Positions 8,818 to 21,106 of a stretch of 64,000 bases of DNA are shown piece after piece. The stretch covers positions 32,190 to 96,189 of the forward strand of contig CATBDC010000009.1 of assembly GCA_949502235.1 (NCBI GenBank), written 5' to 3'. The translations under genes and the position numbers were made by a program. The first letter of the stretch is position 1, and each line of letters begins with the position of its first letter. Origin of the DNA: an uncultured Lachnospiraceae bacterium (GTDB lineage: Bacteria; Bacillota; Clostridia; Lachnospirales; Lachnospiraceae). Below the pieces are notes generated by a model that saw only the letters and a list, made by a program, of their open reading frames with translations, ran no database searches and was not told the DNA's origin.

Positions 8818-9948
8818 TTATGCCTGATATACCGTCTCACCATTAATGACGGTCTCTAAAAGCCTTGCTCCACACTTCTTAACAGGGTCTCCCTCATACA
8901 CGACATAATCTGCATCAAGTCCTGCTTTCAGCAGTCCTATGCGATCCGAAACACCAAAAAGCTCTGCCGGGTTTGCAGTCAGCATACTAACAATTGTTTC
9001 ACTGCTCTTACAGGTCTGCATCAGCTTGGAAGCGGTCCATAAAAGCATCTCTTTTCCCCATGCCATATCTGTTCCAAGAACTGTCAGGCCAAACTTTGTG
9101 CCGCTCTCTGCCATATCCACTAACTTTGCAAAATTTGTTTTATGAGCCATCTGCAGAGAGCTTCTGGAGGTATCACCAAGAACAACTGCTGCATTTCGTT
9201 CTTTGATGGATTTCTCTGCCCGGTCTGCTTCATAAGAAAGTGTCAGAATAATTTTCATATCCGGGTATGATTTTGTTACATCGAAAAAGCGCTCAATCTC
9301 TGAAACATTTTCACACGCAGCTAAAACAGGCATCCTTCCAGAACGAACTGCATCCATAACCTCTTTCGTCCTCTGACCGCGGTAATCTGAAGTATATTCT
9401 GTCTGACTAAGAGCTGTTTTCAGTGCGTCAGCCATAGCCATCGGCGTCTTTGGGCCGCCCTTATTCTGGAATACACGAATAACCTCACTTGTAAATGAAG
9501 CTTTCAAAGCCACATCTCTGCGGACAGTAATTTTATTGATGTTTTTTCCTACAGTCTTTACAACAGCACAAGTTCCTCCAAGAAGGCCCTCATTACCAGG
9601 AGTAACAACAGTACTGGTAATTCCGGCCTTATAAAACTCCTGCAGGGAAAGCTCATCTGGATCCAGTGAATGCCAGATGTCCAGATATGGAGTAACCGGA
9701 CTGGAATTTTCATTATAGTCTTTTGCAAAATATGCCATATCCTGTGTGCCCAAAAAATTACCCGAATCAATAAATCCCGGAAAAATATCCTTGCCGGTCA
9801 TATCCTGTACTTCTCCGCCAGACAAAGATTTCCCGATTTCCGTAATCTTTCCGTCCTCAATCTTCATATCTCCCTGTAGGACTTCTCCATTTCCTATGTG
9901 GAGAGTTGCATTTTTCAAAACCATACTCTTTCTTTGCTGCCAAATCAT
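8818..9948 (-). CDS. Amidohydrolase-like protein lacking metal ligands (probable pseudoenzyme)
   Basis: 376 aa if started at MIWQQRKS (9948), which has AAAGGAGAG about 9 bases upstream; 10005 is a longer alternative and 9924 a shorter one. Overall layout matches the next gene: VLKNATLHIGNG at the N-terminus, FPGFIDSGNFLG where the active paralogue has DSHSHAG, and GLDADYVVYEGDP at the C-terminus. The two histidines become Gly63 and Phe65, and the later His ligands are replaced too (VLAACENVSE, KIILTLSYE). Catalysis of the usual kind is unlikely. It may be a regulatory or structural partner of the adjacent enzyme. The reading frame is intact. Confidence 0.8.
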   Translation of the reverse strand: MIWQQRKSMVLKNATLHIGNGEVLQGDMKIEDGKITEIGKSLSGGEVQDMTGKDIFPGFIDSGNFLGTQDMAYFAKDYNENSSPVTPYLDIWHSLDPDELSLQEFYKAGITSTVVTPGNEGLLGGTCAVVKTVGKNINKITVRRDVALKASFTSEVIRVFQNKGGPKTPMAMADALKTALSQTEYTSDYRGQRTKEVMDAVRSGRMPVLAACENVSEIERFFDVTKSYPDMKIILTLSYEADRAEKSIKERNAAVVLGDTSRSSLQMAHKTNFAKLVDMAESGTKFGLTVLGTDMAWGKEMLLWTASKLMQTCKSSETIVSMLTANPAELFGVSDRIGLLKAGLDADYVVYEGDPVKKCGARLLETVINGETVYQA

Positions 9949-10022
9949 ATTTGGCAGCTCTCCTTTCCCTACATTATTTGTCAATGTATTAATTGAATCC
10001 CGCAATTTATTTCAAAAAAATA

Positions 10023-11837
10023 TCAAATACTTTTCACTCTGAATTTCTTTTTCCACCACATCCCCCCTGCTCCGCAGACACTGCACACGCCCGCCCACGC
10101 GAAAACTGCAGGAATTTTGTTTTCCTTCTTTGCGGCTTCACTTGTTTTCCCCTTTACTTTCTCTGGCTTATCTTCTTTGGTAAATATCTTCCTGACAGGT
10201 TTCATTATCTTCTCAAACACAGTCTCTTTCGGAACTATCTCAAATCTAATACTTGCGCGCGACTCATTTCCTGCCCTGTCACAAGCCTTTACTGCCACCT
10301 CATAAGCCTTTTTTTCCTGCAGGGTAAATGAATATTCCTTCGTTTTCCCTGAAACTCCCTGCTGTACTCCGTTAATCCAGATTTCCCGTATCTCGTCTTC
10401 TGAGTTTTCAGGTGCAATTGTGAAGGTCTTTTCTTCTTCATAAATCCCGGAATCCTCCACATCTGAAAACAATATTTCCGGAGGAGTATGGTCAACCACA
10501 AATCCGGCCTCTGCCTCCGCCTTATTCCCGGCAGAATCCACTGCCTGCACACACAGCTTATGTCTGCCTTCTGTCTCTACCTCCTGTCCTACAGGATATA
10601 GCTCCCCGTCCAGCTGAATCTGATAGGTATAGGTCGTAAAGTCCGAAATAACGTCCTCCTTCCGATAGTCCCAACGGAATCTTTTCATGTACTTTCCCTC
10701 CAGCTCATCCACATACCGTATAACTGGATTCTTGCTGTCAATAATCACCTGTGTCTCCCTTGTTTCCGTAAATCCTGCCAAATCCACAGCTGTAACCTTC
10801 ATACGGTATATACCGTCCTCCTTAAGTATAAGCTCCGCCCTTGTTATTCCTCCCTCATTTGTCCATTCTGGTTCGGCAAGCGCCGTAATCTCCCCGTCAG
10901 TATCCTCCCACTCCGTCACAATCTGACAACTCTTTAAGCTATTATCCTCAAATACTTTACAAGAAACCGGCACCTCTCTGCCTGTAATCATATAATCTGT
11001 AACTCCCTCAACCTCAATTCCCGGAGCACTGTTATCGATAAATACTCTTCTTGTATCCACCGACCGGTGCCCCGCCCTGTCTGCTGCAACTACCGTGATC
11101 TCTGCCCCGCTGCCATTTTTTGATACCTGGTTTATCAGAAAAGTCCCCTCTGTTCCCTTTACTGCATCTATAAATTCACCGCCGCAATAACAGGAAATTG
11201 TATCAATCCCGCTTCCAGTCTCTCCGTCTTCTGCTGATACATAAAGATATGTCTCATTCTGATACCATGCCTGAAACCCTTCTGGTACACTCATCCTACA
11301 CATCGGCGGAATCGTGTCTATCATAAACTCCTTTTCAAATCCATAGTCCTTGAGCCTTTCCCCGTTTTCATCCTCCATAAAAACAGTCAGGACATCGTAT
11401 CCTTCTTTGAACTGCCCCTCTCCAAGCAGAGCCAGACTCCCTTCATCAGAAAGTCTTCCCTCTGCCAGAACAGCTTCCCCATTCTTCAGGCAGTAAACTG
11501 TAGTCCCCTTCTTACTTACGTGCTCAATCTTCACCCTGGGAATGGAAATATAATACCCATTTCTCCCATCCGGCTCTGATATTTCTAACCGGTACTCTGT
11601 GACAGGTTCCTCCTCCCCGCCGTTTACATCTCCGCTGCTCTCATTCCCATTCTCATCCTCTTTCTCCCCGCTGCTCTCATTCCCATTCTCATCCTCTTTC
11701 TCTGCGCTGTTTTCTTCCACATTGTCCTCCTTTCCTTTACCATTTGGTCCTTCAGCATAAATCACTGGAGAATGTTGATAATATATCATTACTAAAATAA
11801 GTATTAACAATGCGATACTTTTTATCTTCCTACCCAT
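10023..11837 (-). CDS. Secreted Ig-like-repeat surface protein with C-terminal membrane anchor
   Basis: 604 aa. A signal peptide (1-29, ends VIYAEG) is followed by an acidic low-complexity spacer holding a tandem EKEDENGNESSG repeat, then four or more bacterial Ig-like modules. The module boundaries are marked by repeated signatures: IDTIPPMC, IDNSAPGIE, IDSKNPVI and VDHTPPEI. A single membrane helix (about 575-593) with a KKKFRVKSI tail anchors it; no LPXTG motif is seen. It probably acts outside the cell in adhesion or sensing. The start overlaps the end of the pseudokinase gene by 16 bases, so the two are translationally coupled. Confidence 0.85.
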   Translation of the reverse strand: MGRKIKSIALLILILVMIYYQHSPVIYAEGPNGKGKEDNVEENSAEKEDENGNESSGEKEDENGNESSGDVNGGEEEPVTEYRLEISEPDGRNGYYISIPRVKIEHVSKKGTTVYCLKNGEAVLAEGRLSDEGSLALLGEGQFKEGYDVLTVFMEDENGERLKDYGFEKEFMIDTIPPMCRMSVPEGFQAWYQNETYLYVSAEDGETGSGIDTISCYCGGEFIDAVKGTEGTFLINQVSKNGSGAEITVVAADRAGHRSVDTRRVFIDNSAPGIEVEGVTDYMITGREVPVSCKVFEDNSLKSCQIVTEWEDTDGEITALAEPEWTNEGGITRAELILKEDGIYRMKVTAVDLAGFTETRETQVIIDSKNPVIRYVDELEGKYMKRFRWDYRKEDVISDFTTYTYQIQLDGELYPVGQEVETEGRHKLCVQAVDSAGNKAEAEAGFVVDHTPPEILFSDVEDSGIYEEEKTFTIAPENSEDEIREIWINGVQQGVSGKTKEYSFTLQEKKAYEVAVKACDRAGNESRASIRFEIVPKETVFEKIMKPVRKIFTKEDKPEKVKGKTSEAAKKENKIPAVFAWAGVCSVCGAGGMWWKKKFRVKSI

Positions 11838-13324
11838 ATGTCCTCTCCTTCTATAACAATTCCATATTCTCTTACAAGCTTCTTAAAATCCTCTTCCTCT
11901 GTTATCTCCGGTATCTCTTCTATATATCTTCGCACCGTCTGTGCACATACTTCACGCTCTATTCCCTCATCCGCACACTGCAAAGCAATATGCATAAGCC
12001 TAAGCTCTACAGAGCCCTTAAGCTCCTCCAGTCCCTGGCGGCAGAAAGCGCCTGCCGCATCAGTCTCCCCCATCTCCTGACGCAGATATACCAGCTTCTT
12101 ATAAATCTCCTCTCTCGCCGCATCCCCTTCTGCCCAGGCAAGCAGTTCCGTGTACTTCTCTGCTGCCTTCGCCATTTCTCCTGTCTTTTCATAGCCATAC
12201 GCCATATAGGCAGTAAGCTTCTGCATGATAGCCTCACCAGCTGTTTTCTCACATATTTCGCAAAGTCTTACCATATTCTTTGCTGCTTCCTCACTGTTCA
12301 GAATACGGTATCCCTCAATCAGGCACAGGTTATAGTTTTCTTTATCCTCTGCAGGCGTAGTTTTTTCTATTTCCTGTAACAGAATCAAAAGATTTTCCGC
12401 CTGCCCGGAAATATCCTCTGTCAGCATATATCCTGACAAATCAGCAAGTCCCTCCGTCTCTTCCGCCTCTTTAAAGTACCTTCCGGCCTTCTCATAATCC
12501 TGCTTCTCCAGAAAATAAAGAAAACCCAGCTCCTTAGCAAGCTCATCTGCCCTCCTTTTGTCCCTGTTATCCGGCTCGTCTTCCCCTAAATCATTTTTTT
12601 CTAAATATTGTGCCCCAAGATCTTCTGCCATACCATCAGGCTCTGCCGGAAACGCAGACACACTTACCATATTACGGTATATACCTGCCCCTATTGCCGC
12701 AGCAGCTGTAACTGCTGCCAGCAGTCCGAGCAAAAGCCTCCCCTTTATAGAATGTCTTTCTGCCATGCGATAAACTGGAATATCTTTCCGAAATTCGGAC
12801 ACCTTAGCATATGCCCTCTTTGAATGTCCATTAAGACTTTTTGAAATAACCTTCTGAAACCTCGCCGTCTCGCCTCTTGTAAGCCCCGGCTTTGGTTCTG
12901 ACACTGACAACAGGTACTGCATCGTTTTTCCCAGTCCGTAAATATCAAGAAATTCACTCTCGGACTGATAATACTGCTCACCAGGCGGCAGAAAATGCTC
13001 TCTCACACTCCTCCGCCTCATAATCTGAAGCTGCTTTTCATTTGATTTGGCACTTGTGTCAAGAAAATAGAGTTCCTTTTCCTCTGTAATAATCATGCTA
13101 TATGGATTTACATATCTGTAACAGGGCTTTCCCCTGCATTTATGGATGCGCTCCAGCTGCCCTGCCATATCATGAATCCAGAAAAATAACTGTTCCTTAG
13201 AAAGATTAGGATGATATTTCATCCACCTTATAAGCGGTGTGCCCCTCACATATTCAGAGCTCACATAACAGCTTTTGCTGTGTTCAATCAGGCGCAATAC
13301 ATCATAACCCTCTGCATCATTCAT
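11822..13324 (-). CDS. Membrane pseudokinase with extracytoplasmic TPR-like domain
   Basis: 500 aa from MNDAEGYD (13324), preceded by GAGGTGG. A longer frame reaches 13492 but has no ribosome binding site. Residues 1-200 resemble a eukaryotic-type Ser/Thr kinase: EYVRGTPLIRW hinge, PCYRYVNPYSMII in place of HRDLKPxN, YFLDTSAK in place of DFG, and DIYGLGKTMQYLL in the C-lobe. The catalytic Asp and DFG are missing, so phosphotransfer is unlikely. One membrane helix lies near 205-228. The rest is helical and TPR-like (EKAGRYFKEAEE, KAAEKYTELLAWAEG). It probably signals to or scaffolds export of the overlapping Ig-repeat protein; this is inferred from coupling only. Confidence 0.75.
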   Translation of the reverse strand: MNDAEGYDVLRLIEHSKSCYVSSEYVRGTPLIRWMKYHPNLSKEQLFFWIHDMAGQLERIHKCRGKPCYRYVNPYSMIITEEKELYFLDTSAKSNEKQLQIMRRRSVREHFLPPGEQYYQSESEFLDIYGLGKTMQYLLSVSEPKPGLTRGETARFQKVISKSLNGHSKRAYAKVSEFRKDIPVYRMAERHSIKGRLLLGLLAAVTAAAAIGAGIYRNMVSVSAFPAEPDGMAEDLGAQYLEKNDLGEDEPDNRDKRRADELAKELGFLYFLEKQDYEKAGRYFKEAEETEGLADLSGYMLTEDISGQAENLLILLQEIEKTTPAEDKENYNLCLIEGYRILNSEEAAKNMVRLCEICEKTAGEAIMQKLTAYMAYGYEKTGEMAKAAEKYTELLAWAEGDAAREEIYKKLVYLRQEMGETDAAGAFCRQGLEELKGSVELRLMHIALQCADEGIEREVCAQTVRRYIEEIPEITEEEDFKKLVREYGIVIEGEDIWVGR

Positions 13325-13549
13325 ATGCACCACCTCATTTCCTGCTGTTGTCTGCTGTTTTAAAATCAAGTACGGAATAGTTTCCGATTGGTTAGATATT
13401 ACTTCGTGATATGAAGAATAAAAACCAGAAATAAAAGAGTGGTTATATAATAAACCATAAAGAAGAAAAATGCAAGCAACAATATGTTGCATGTTTTATT
13501 TTTTGGTAGAAATCGCTGGGAGGGGCGAAAAAGAGCCGGAGAAGGGACA
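13325..13549. other. Intergenic stretch upstream of the pseudokinase
   Basis: About 225 bases without a supported gene. The part up to 13492 could extend the pseudokinase N-terminus by 56 residues that include a hydrophobic segment, but no ribosome binding site supports that start. A promoter was not identified with confidence. Confidence 0.3.
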
Positions 13550-13602
13550 GGACAGCACTTCAGGGAACTAACTGTTAACAGTTCATTCACCGAAGCGCTG
13601 CC
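13550..13602. repeat. Long palindrome related to the 45.6-46.1 kb structured repeats
   Basis: GGACAGCACTTCAGGGAACT on the left mirrors the sequence up to 13602 around a GTTAAC centre at 13576. Read on the minus strand, the arm GGGCAGCGCTTCGGTGA nearly matches GGGCAGCGCTCCGGTGAG at 45675-45692 inside the large repeat. It looks like a short-stemmed member of the same family. Confidence 0.55.
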
Positions 13603-13630
13603 CCGTCTGCTAAGAGCATATTTTTATTTA

Positions 13631-13689
13631 TGACGGCGTCCGTATCCACATTTACCATTTTATGGCGGCGTCCGTGTCCCAATTTACCT
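13631..13689. repeat. Two direct copies of a 26-base GGCGTCCGT-ATTTACC repeat
   Basis: Copy one (13631-13656) and copy two (from 13663) differ at a few bases and have a period of 32. Copy two runs into the last codons of the phosphofructokinase. On the minus strand each copy reads GGTAAAT followed by GGACGCCG, which recalls the GGGTAAA elements near 40.9 and 57.4 kb, though the relation is uncertain. Confidence 0.5.
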
Positions 13690-14931
13690 CTGGCTAAGCT
13701 CCCTTGGCGTATACAGATGTCTCGGAATTCCGTCAACCATTACCGGAGACACATCTCCCTGGATAAGCGGCCTTACATAGGACACAAATTCATTCGTTAC
13801 ATAGCTTCCGTCTTTATTTACCCATTCTCTTGGTACAAGCTTCTCATCATTAGCAATCTTGTGTACATCCTTTACCTCTGTTCCGCACTGGTACGGGTCA
13901 TCGGATAATCTCTGAAGTACAACCATCTTGCCGGAATCTCCCTCGTCTGCTGCCTTTACCGCAGCGCCGCCTACCTGATATGCCTCTAAAATATCCACAC
14001 GTGACGCGGAGTGGGAAGCAGAACGCTGTAATGTACTGAACTCAATGGCACGGGTTTTGCAGCCTACTTCGCCTGCAATATAGCTTGCAAGGTACGCCGC
14101 TGTTCCGGACAGCTGCTTGTGTCCGAATGCATCCACAAAATCAATGCTGCTTCCAAGTTCACAGACATATCTTCCATCTTCAAGGTGAATACCTTCAGAT
14201 ACTGCCACAACAACAGAAGTCTTTGTCTCTAAAATCTTCTTAACCTTCTCACCGAATTTCTGAAGATCAAACGGAATCTCCGGCAGATAAATAAGATCCG
14301 GGCCTTCGCAGTCCTCACCCTTTGCAAGTGCTGTCGCGCCTGTAAGCCAGCCTGCATTTCTTCCCATCACCTCAACAATAGAAACAAGTCCCTTGCTGTA
14401 CTCCAGACAGAAGCTGTCACGGATAATCTCCTTCATAGAGGTTCCGATATACTTTGCCGCACTTCCATAACCAGGTGTATGATCTGTCAGTGCAAGGTCA
14501 TTGTCTATCGTCTTCGGGCAGCCGATAAATCTCGTTGGATGGCCGGTGATAATTGCATAATCGGATAATTTCTTAATTGTATCCATGGAATCATTTCCGC
14601 CGATATAGATAAACGCCTCAATATCAAGCTTATCTAAAATAGCCAGAATCCTGTCATAAACATCTCTGTCCTCATGAATCTCCGGCAGTTTATAACGGCA
14701 TGAGCCAAGAAATGCTGCCGGTGTTCTCTTAAGCAGCTCCACATCCAGCTCTGTTTTAATATGGTCTGACAGATCAATATACTTTTCCTCTAATAATCCC
14801 TGAACTCCGTGAAGCATTCCGTATACCTTCTTTGCTCCGCGGTCTTTCGCAGTGCGGTAAACACCTGCAAGGCTTGAATTAATCGCCGCTGTCGGGCCGC
14901 CTGACTGTCCTACAATTACATTTCTCTCCAT
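13684..14931 (-). CDS. PPi-type 6-phosphofructokinase (second paralogue)
   Basis: 415 aa cytosolic enzyme converting fructose 6-phosphate to fructose 1,6-bisphosphate. GQSGGPTAAIN is at the N-terminus, YIGGNDSMDT near 108, GCPKTIDNDL near 134 and MGRNAGWLTG near 180. Like its paralogue at 699-1922 it has the Asp and Lys that mark pyrophosphate-dependent enzymes. The start at 14931 has a weak AAGGGA site. It is monocistronic, about 360 bases downstream of the pseudokinase start region and facing no partner gene. The two copies diverge clearly in sequence, so this is not a recent duplication. Confidence 0.9.
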   Translation of the reverse strand: MERNVIVGQSGGPTAAINSSLAGVYRTAKDRGAKKVYGMLHGVQGLLEEKYIDLSDHIKTELDVELLKRTPAAFLGSCRYKLPEIHEDRDVYDRILAILDKLDIEAFIYIGGNDSMDTIKKLSDYAIITGHPTRFIGCPKTIDNDLALTDHTPGYGSAAKYIGTSMKEIIRDSFCLEYSKGLVSIVEVMGRNAGWLTGATALAKGEDCEGPDLIYLPEIPFDLQKFGEKVKKILETKTSVVVAVSEGIHLEDGRYVCELGSSIDFVDAFGHKQLSGTAAYLASYIAGEVGCKTRAIEFSTLQRSASHSASRVDILEAYQVGGAAVKAADEGDSGKMVVLQRLSDDPYQCGTEVKDVHKIANDEKLVPREWVNKDGSYVTNEFVSYVRPLIQGDVSPVMVDGIPRHLYTPRELSQR

Positions 14932-15054
14932 AAAATCTAATCCCTTCTTCTTTGTGTTTTCATCAACATTGTTATTCTATTACATTTTTATATAAATGTC
15001 TACATGAAAATGTTATATTTTTAGCAATATGCACGATCTTCGTTACTGTACACA

Positions 15055-15080
15055 GGTCTCTCGCATTTACTGCGCAGACC
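15055..15080. terminator. Hairpin with GCATTTACTGC apex
   Basis: GGTCT...AGACC encloses CGC/GCG around an ATTTACT loop. It lies just after the DUF1667 stop on the minus strand and probably ends the glpK transcript. Apex and right flank (GTAAGAAAAT) resemble the larger hairpin at 25021-25077. Confidence 0.5.
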
Positions 15081-15093
15081 GTAAGAAAATTCT

Positions 15094-15255
15094 TCAGTCA
15101 TCCTTTTCTCCAAGCCTCCTGACCTCGCTCTGCGCGTGCATCATTCCTCTCATGCACCCATTGCCTGTCACCTCTATGACCTCTCCATCCTCATATTCTA
15201 TTACCAGCTCACAATTATTCCTGCACGCATGGCAGCTTGTTTTCAGTTTTTCCAT
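15094..15255 (-). CDS. Truncated DUF1667-type CxxC protein after glpK
   Basis: 53 aa, too short for an ordinary ORF cut-off. ATG at 15255 has AAAGGA upstream and lies 8 bases after the glpK stop. The sequence has SCHACRNNCELVIEY, then VTGNGCMRGM, giving the four-Cys pattern (C8, C11, C15, C34) of DUF1667 proteins, which usually accompany anaerobic glycerol 3-phosphate dehydrogenase and glycerol kinase. Family members are about twice as long, so the C-terminal half is missing. Metal or cluster binding is inferred. Confidence 0.7.
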   Translation of the reverse strand: MEKLKTSCHACRNNCELVIEYEDGEVIEVTGNGCMRGMMHAQSEVRRLGEKDD

Positions 15256-15263
15256 CCTGTCCT

Positions 15264-19302
<4,039 letters not shown>

Positions 19303-19331
19303 CCTGATTCCTCCTTTTTTATGTGAATTTT

Positions 19332-20918
19332 TTATACAATTGTCTCTAAAATCCTTTTATCTTGTATAAATACTTCCTTTATCCCGGCCTGTTTATTTTT
19401 ATTAAAATTAAAGGTTAGCAAATATCCTCTGTCAAGATGATACAGATTCAAATAATCAATCAACTGCTTCTCTCCGTCTGCATTATATTTCTCACCCTTC
19501 CATATTTTGAGTTCAATTATAAATTGCTTTCCCATATAATCTACAACAATATCTGTTCTCGTCTCATTTCTTGTCTCTGCTTCCACGTAAAAGTTACCTG
19601 TTCCATTTATAATTGGCTTCAAAAACAAAAGAAATAATTTTCGGCCCTGCTTTTCTACAAATCTTTCATCTGTTTCCCGGTATAATTCTGTATAATACTG
19701 GGAAAATTTCTTCATAACTATATCCATATCCAGATAGCCATTTTGAATAAACTGGTTCTTTCGAATACCATAGCTATTTAATTCATCATTTTTAACCAAT
19801 TCCTCTGATAAATAATATTGGTATAAATGCATTTCAAAAATACGGTTCGAAATGGCAGCAACCCCATTTTTATTTTTTATATAACCAAACATCAGTCCCA
19901 GATTCATAGATGCACTATAAGAATTAAAAGGGTATTCGGCTCCCTCGAACAGCATATTTTGAATAATCCTGCTAATCTCAGGGTATTCGGCCAGCTGTTT
20001 TATCATATCATCAAACAGGGTATTCGGCTCCTTAAGCAATATATCTACGGCTTTTACGATTCCGTTTCTTGACCATTTTTCCGTTTCTGATTCTTTTTGC
20101 TCCCCCTGTTCATCTATCAGCTTACAGATACGTGAAACCAAATATGGATACCCAGATGTATATTCGTAAATCAAAGAAGCTGTGTTTCTGATATCCATTC
20201 CTGTATGATTGTCTGACTCATAATCTTTTAGCATACCTTCAATATCTCTGGCAGAAAAGCTCATGTCCAGGGTAAAGTCAGCAGCAATATTCCAGGGACT
20301 GTTATACCTGTGTGACTCATCCTTACGGATTTTCAGCTTCAGATTTTTTACATCGTATACACCCGAAAGTATGACGGAATGGAAAGTCCTCTCCTTCATC
20401 CTCATCAGGTACTTATTCCTTAACATGCCGAGAAAGGTCAAAAAACGTTCATAACCACCAGCCTGATCTACTTCGTCAATCATCAGTACCACGGGGTCGT
20501 CTGCAGTGCTGCATAATTTCGAAATAAGAACAGATAACTCCCAAAAGCCAAATCCGCATTCCGTATTCTTCAGTTTGTCTTCACATTCCTTTACAACTTC
20601 TAAAGCCACCCCTGATTTCTTACCGTAATCCATCGAGGTATACAGAAGCTTCAGAAAATGTCTGCAGAATTCTGTTTCACTTGCAAACACTCCCCCGTCT
20701 ACGCCTTCAAAGCTCATGGACAGTATAATATATTTTTCAGACAGATATTTTTCCAGACACATCAGTGTAGTGGTCTTTCCAAACTGACGTGCCCTGTTTA
20801 TGGTAAAATATTCCCCGTCATCAATAAGCTTCTCAATATTTTTTAACCTCTCATCTATTTTAACCATGTAGTGAATGTCAGGAATGCATGCGCCATTTAC
20901 ATTAAATCTTTTTTTCAT
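19332..20918 (-). CDS. AAA-like ATPase with C-terminal PD-(D/E)XK nuclease-like domain
   Basis: 528 aa. The N-terminus carries CIPDIHYMV and a P-loop RARQFGKTTT at 43-51 (the usual first Gly is absent), with Walker B VVLMIDEVDQ near 145. The C-terminus has TDIVVDYMGKQFIIELKIW, the D...ExK core of a PD-(D/E)XK fold. Such ATPase/nuclease-like genes are common and often multiplied in gut Firmicutes and Bacteroidetes; function is unknown and defence is only a guess. It is monocistronic, followed by a GTTACTGT palindrome on its upstream side. A related gene to the right is broken. Confidence 0.75.
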   Translation of the reverse strand: MKKRFNVNGACIPDIHYMVKIDERLKNIEKLIDDGEYFTINRARQFGKTTTLMCLEKYLSEKYIILSMSFEGVDGGVFASETEFCRHFLKLLYTSMDYGKKSGVALEVVKECEDKLKNTECGFGFWELSVLISKLCSTADDPVVLMIDEVDQAGGYERFLTFLGMLRNKYLMRMKERTFHSVILSGVYDVKNLKLKIRKDESHRYNSPWNIAADFTLDMSFSARDIEGMLKDYESDNHTGMDIRNTASLIYEYTSGYPYLVSRICKLIDEQGEQKESETEKWSRNGIVKAVDILLKEPNTLFDDMIKQLAEYPEISRIIQNMLFEGAEYPFNSYSASMNLGLMFGYIKNKNGVAAISNRIFEMHLYQYYLSEELVKNDELNSYGIRKNQFIQNGYLDMDIVMKKFSQYYTELYRETDERFVEKQGRKLFLLFLKPIINGTGNFYVEAETRNETRTDIVVDYMGKQFIIELKIWKGEKYNADGEKQLIDYLNLYHLDRGYLLTFNFNKNKQAGIKEVFIQDKRILETIV

Positions 20919-20932
20919 GCTTTGTCCTTTCC

Positions 20933-20960
20933 GTTACTGTTCACTCCCGTTCACAGTAAC
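20933..20960. repeat. Dispersed GTTACTGT/ACAGTAAC palindrome, copy 1
   Basis: GTTACTGT and ACAGTAAC flank TCACTCCCGTTC. Near-identical copies lie at 24944, 39378 and, truncated, at 28359. It sits in the leader of the ATPase gene. Confidence 0.75.
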
Positions 20961-21106
20961 CCCTTTCCCTCTTAATAACTCGTTTGCTTTACGCCTATTT
21001 AATATTTTAACATAACGGCAAAACAATATCTATTAATTATTCATTCTTGACAACCAATTGTTAATATGTTATGCCTTAAGATAACACAAGTGGAGGGAGT
21101 AAATCA

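Noticed and set aside
13399..13590. Minus-strand ORF of 63 codons with a hydrophobic end
   Set aside because: It overlaps the palindrome at 13550 and the pseudokinase leader; no start context supports it.
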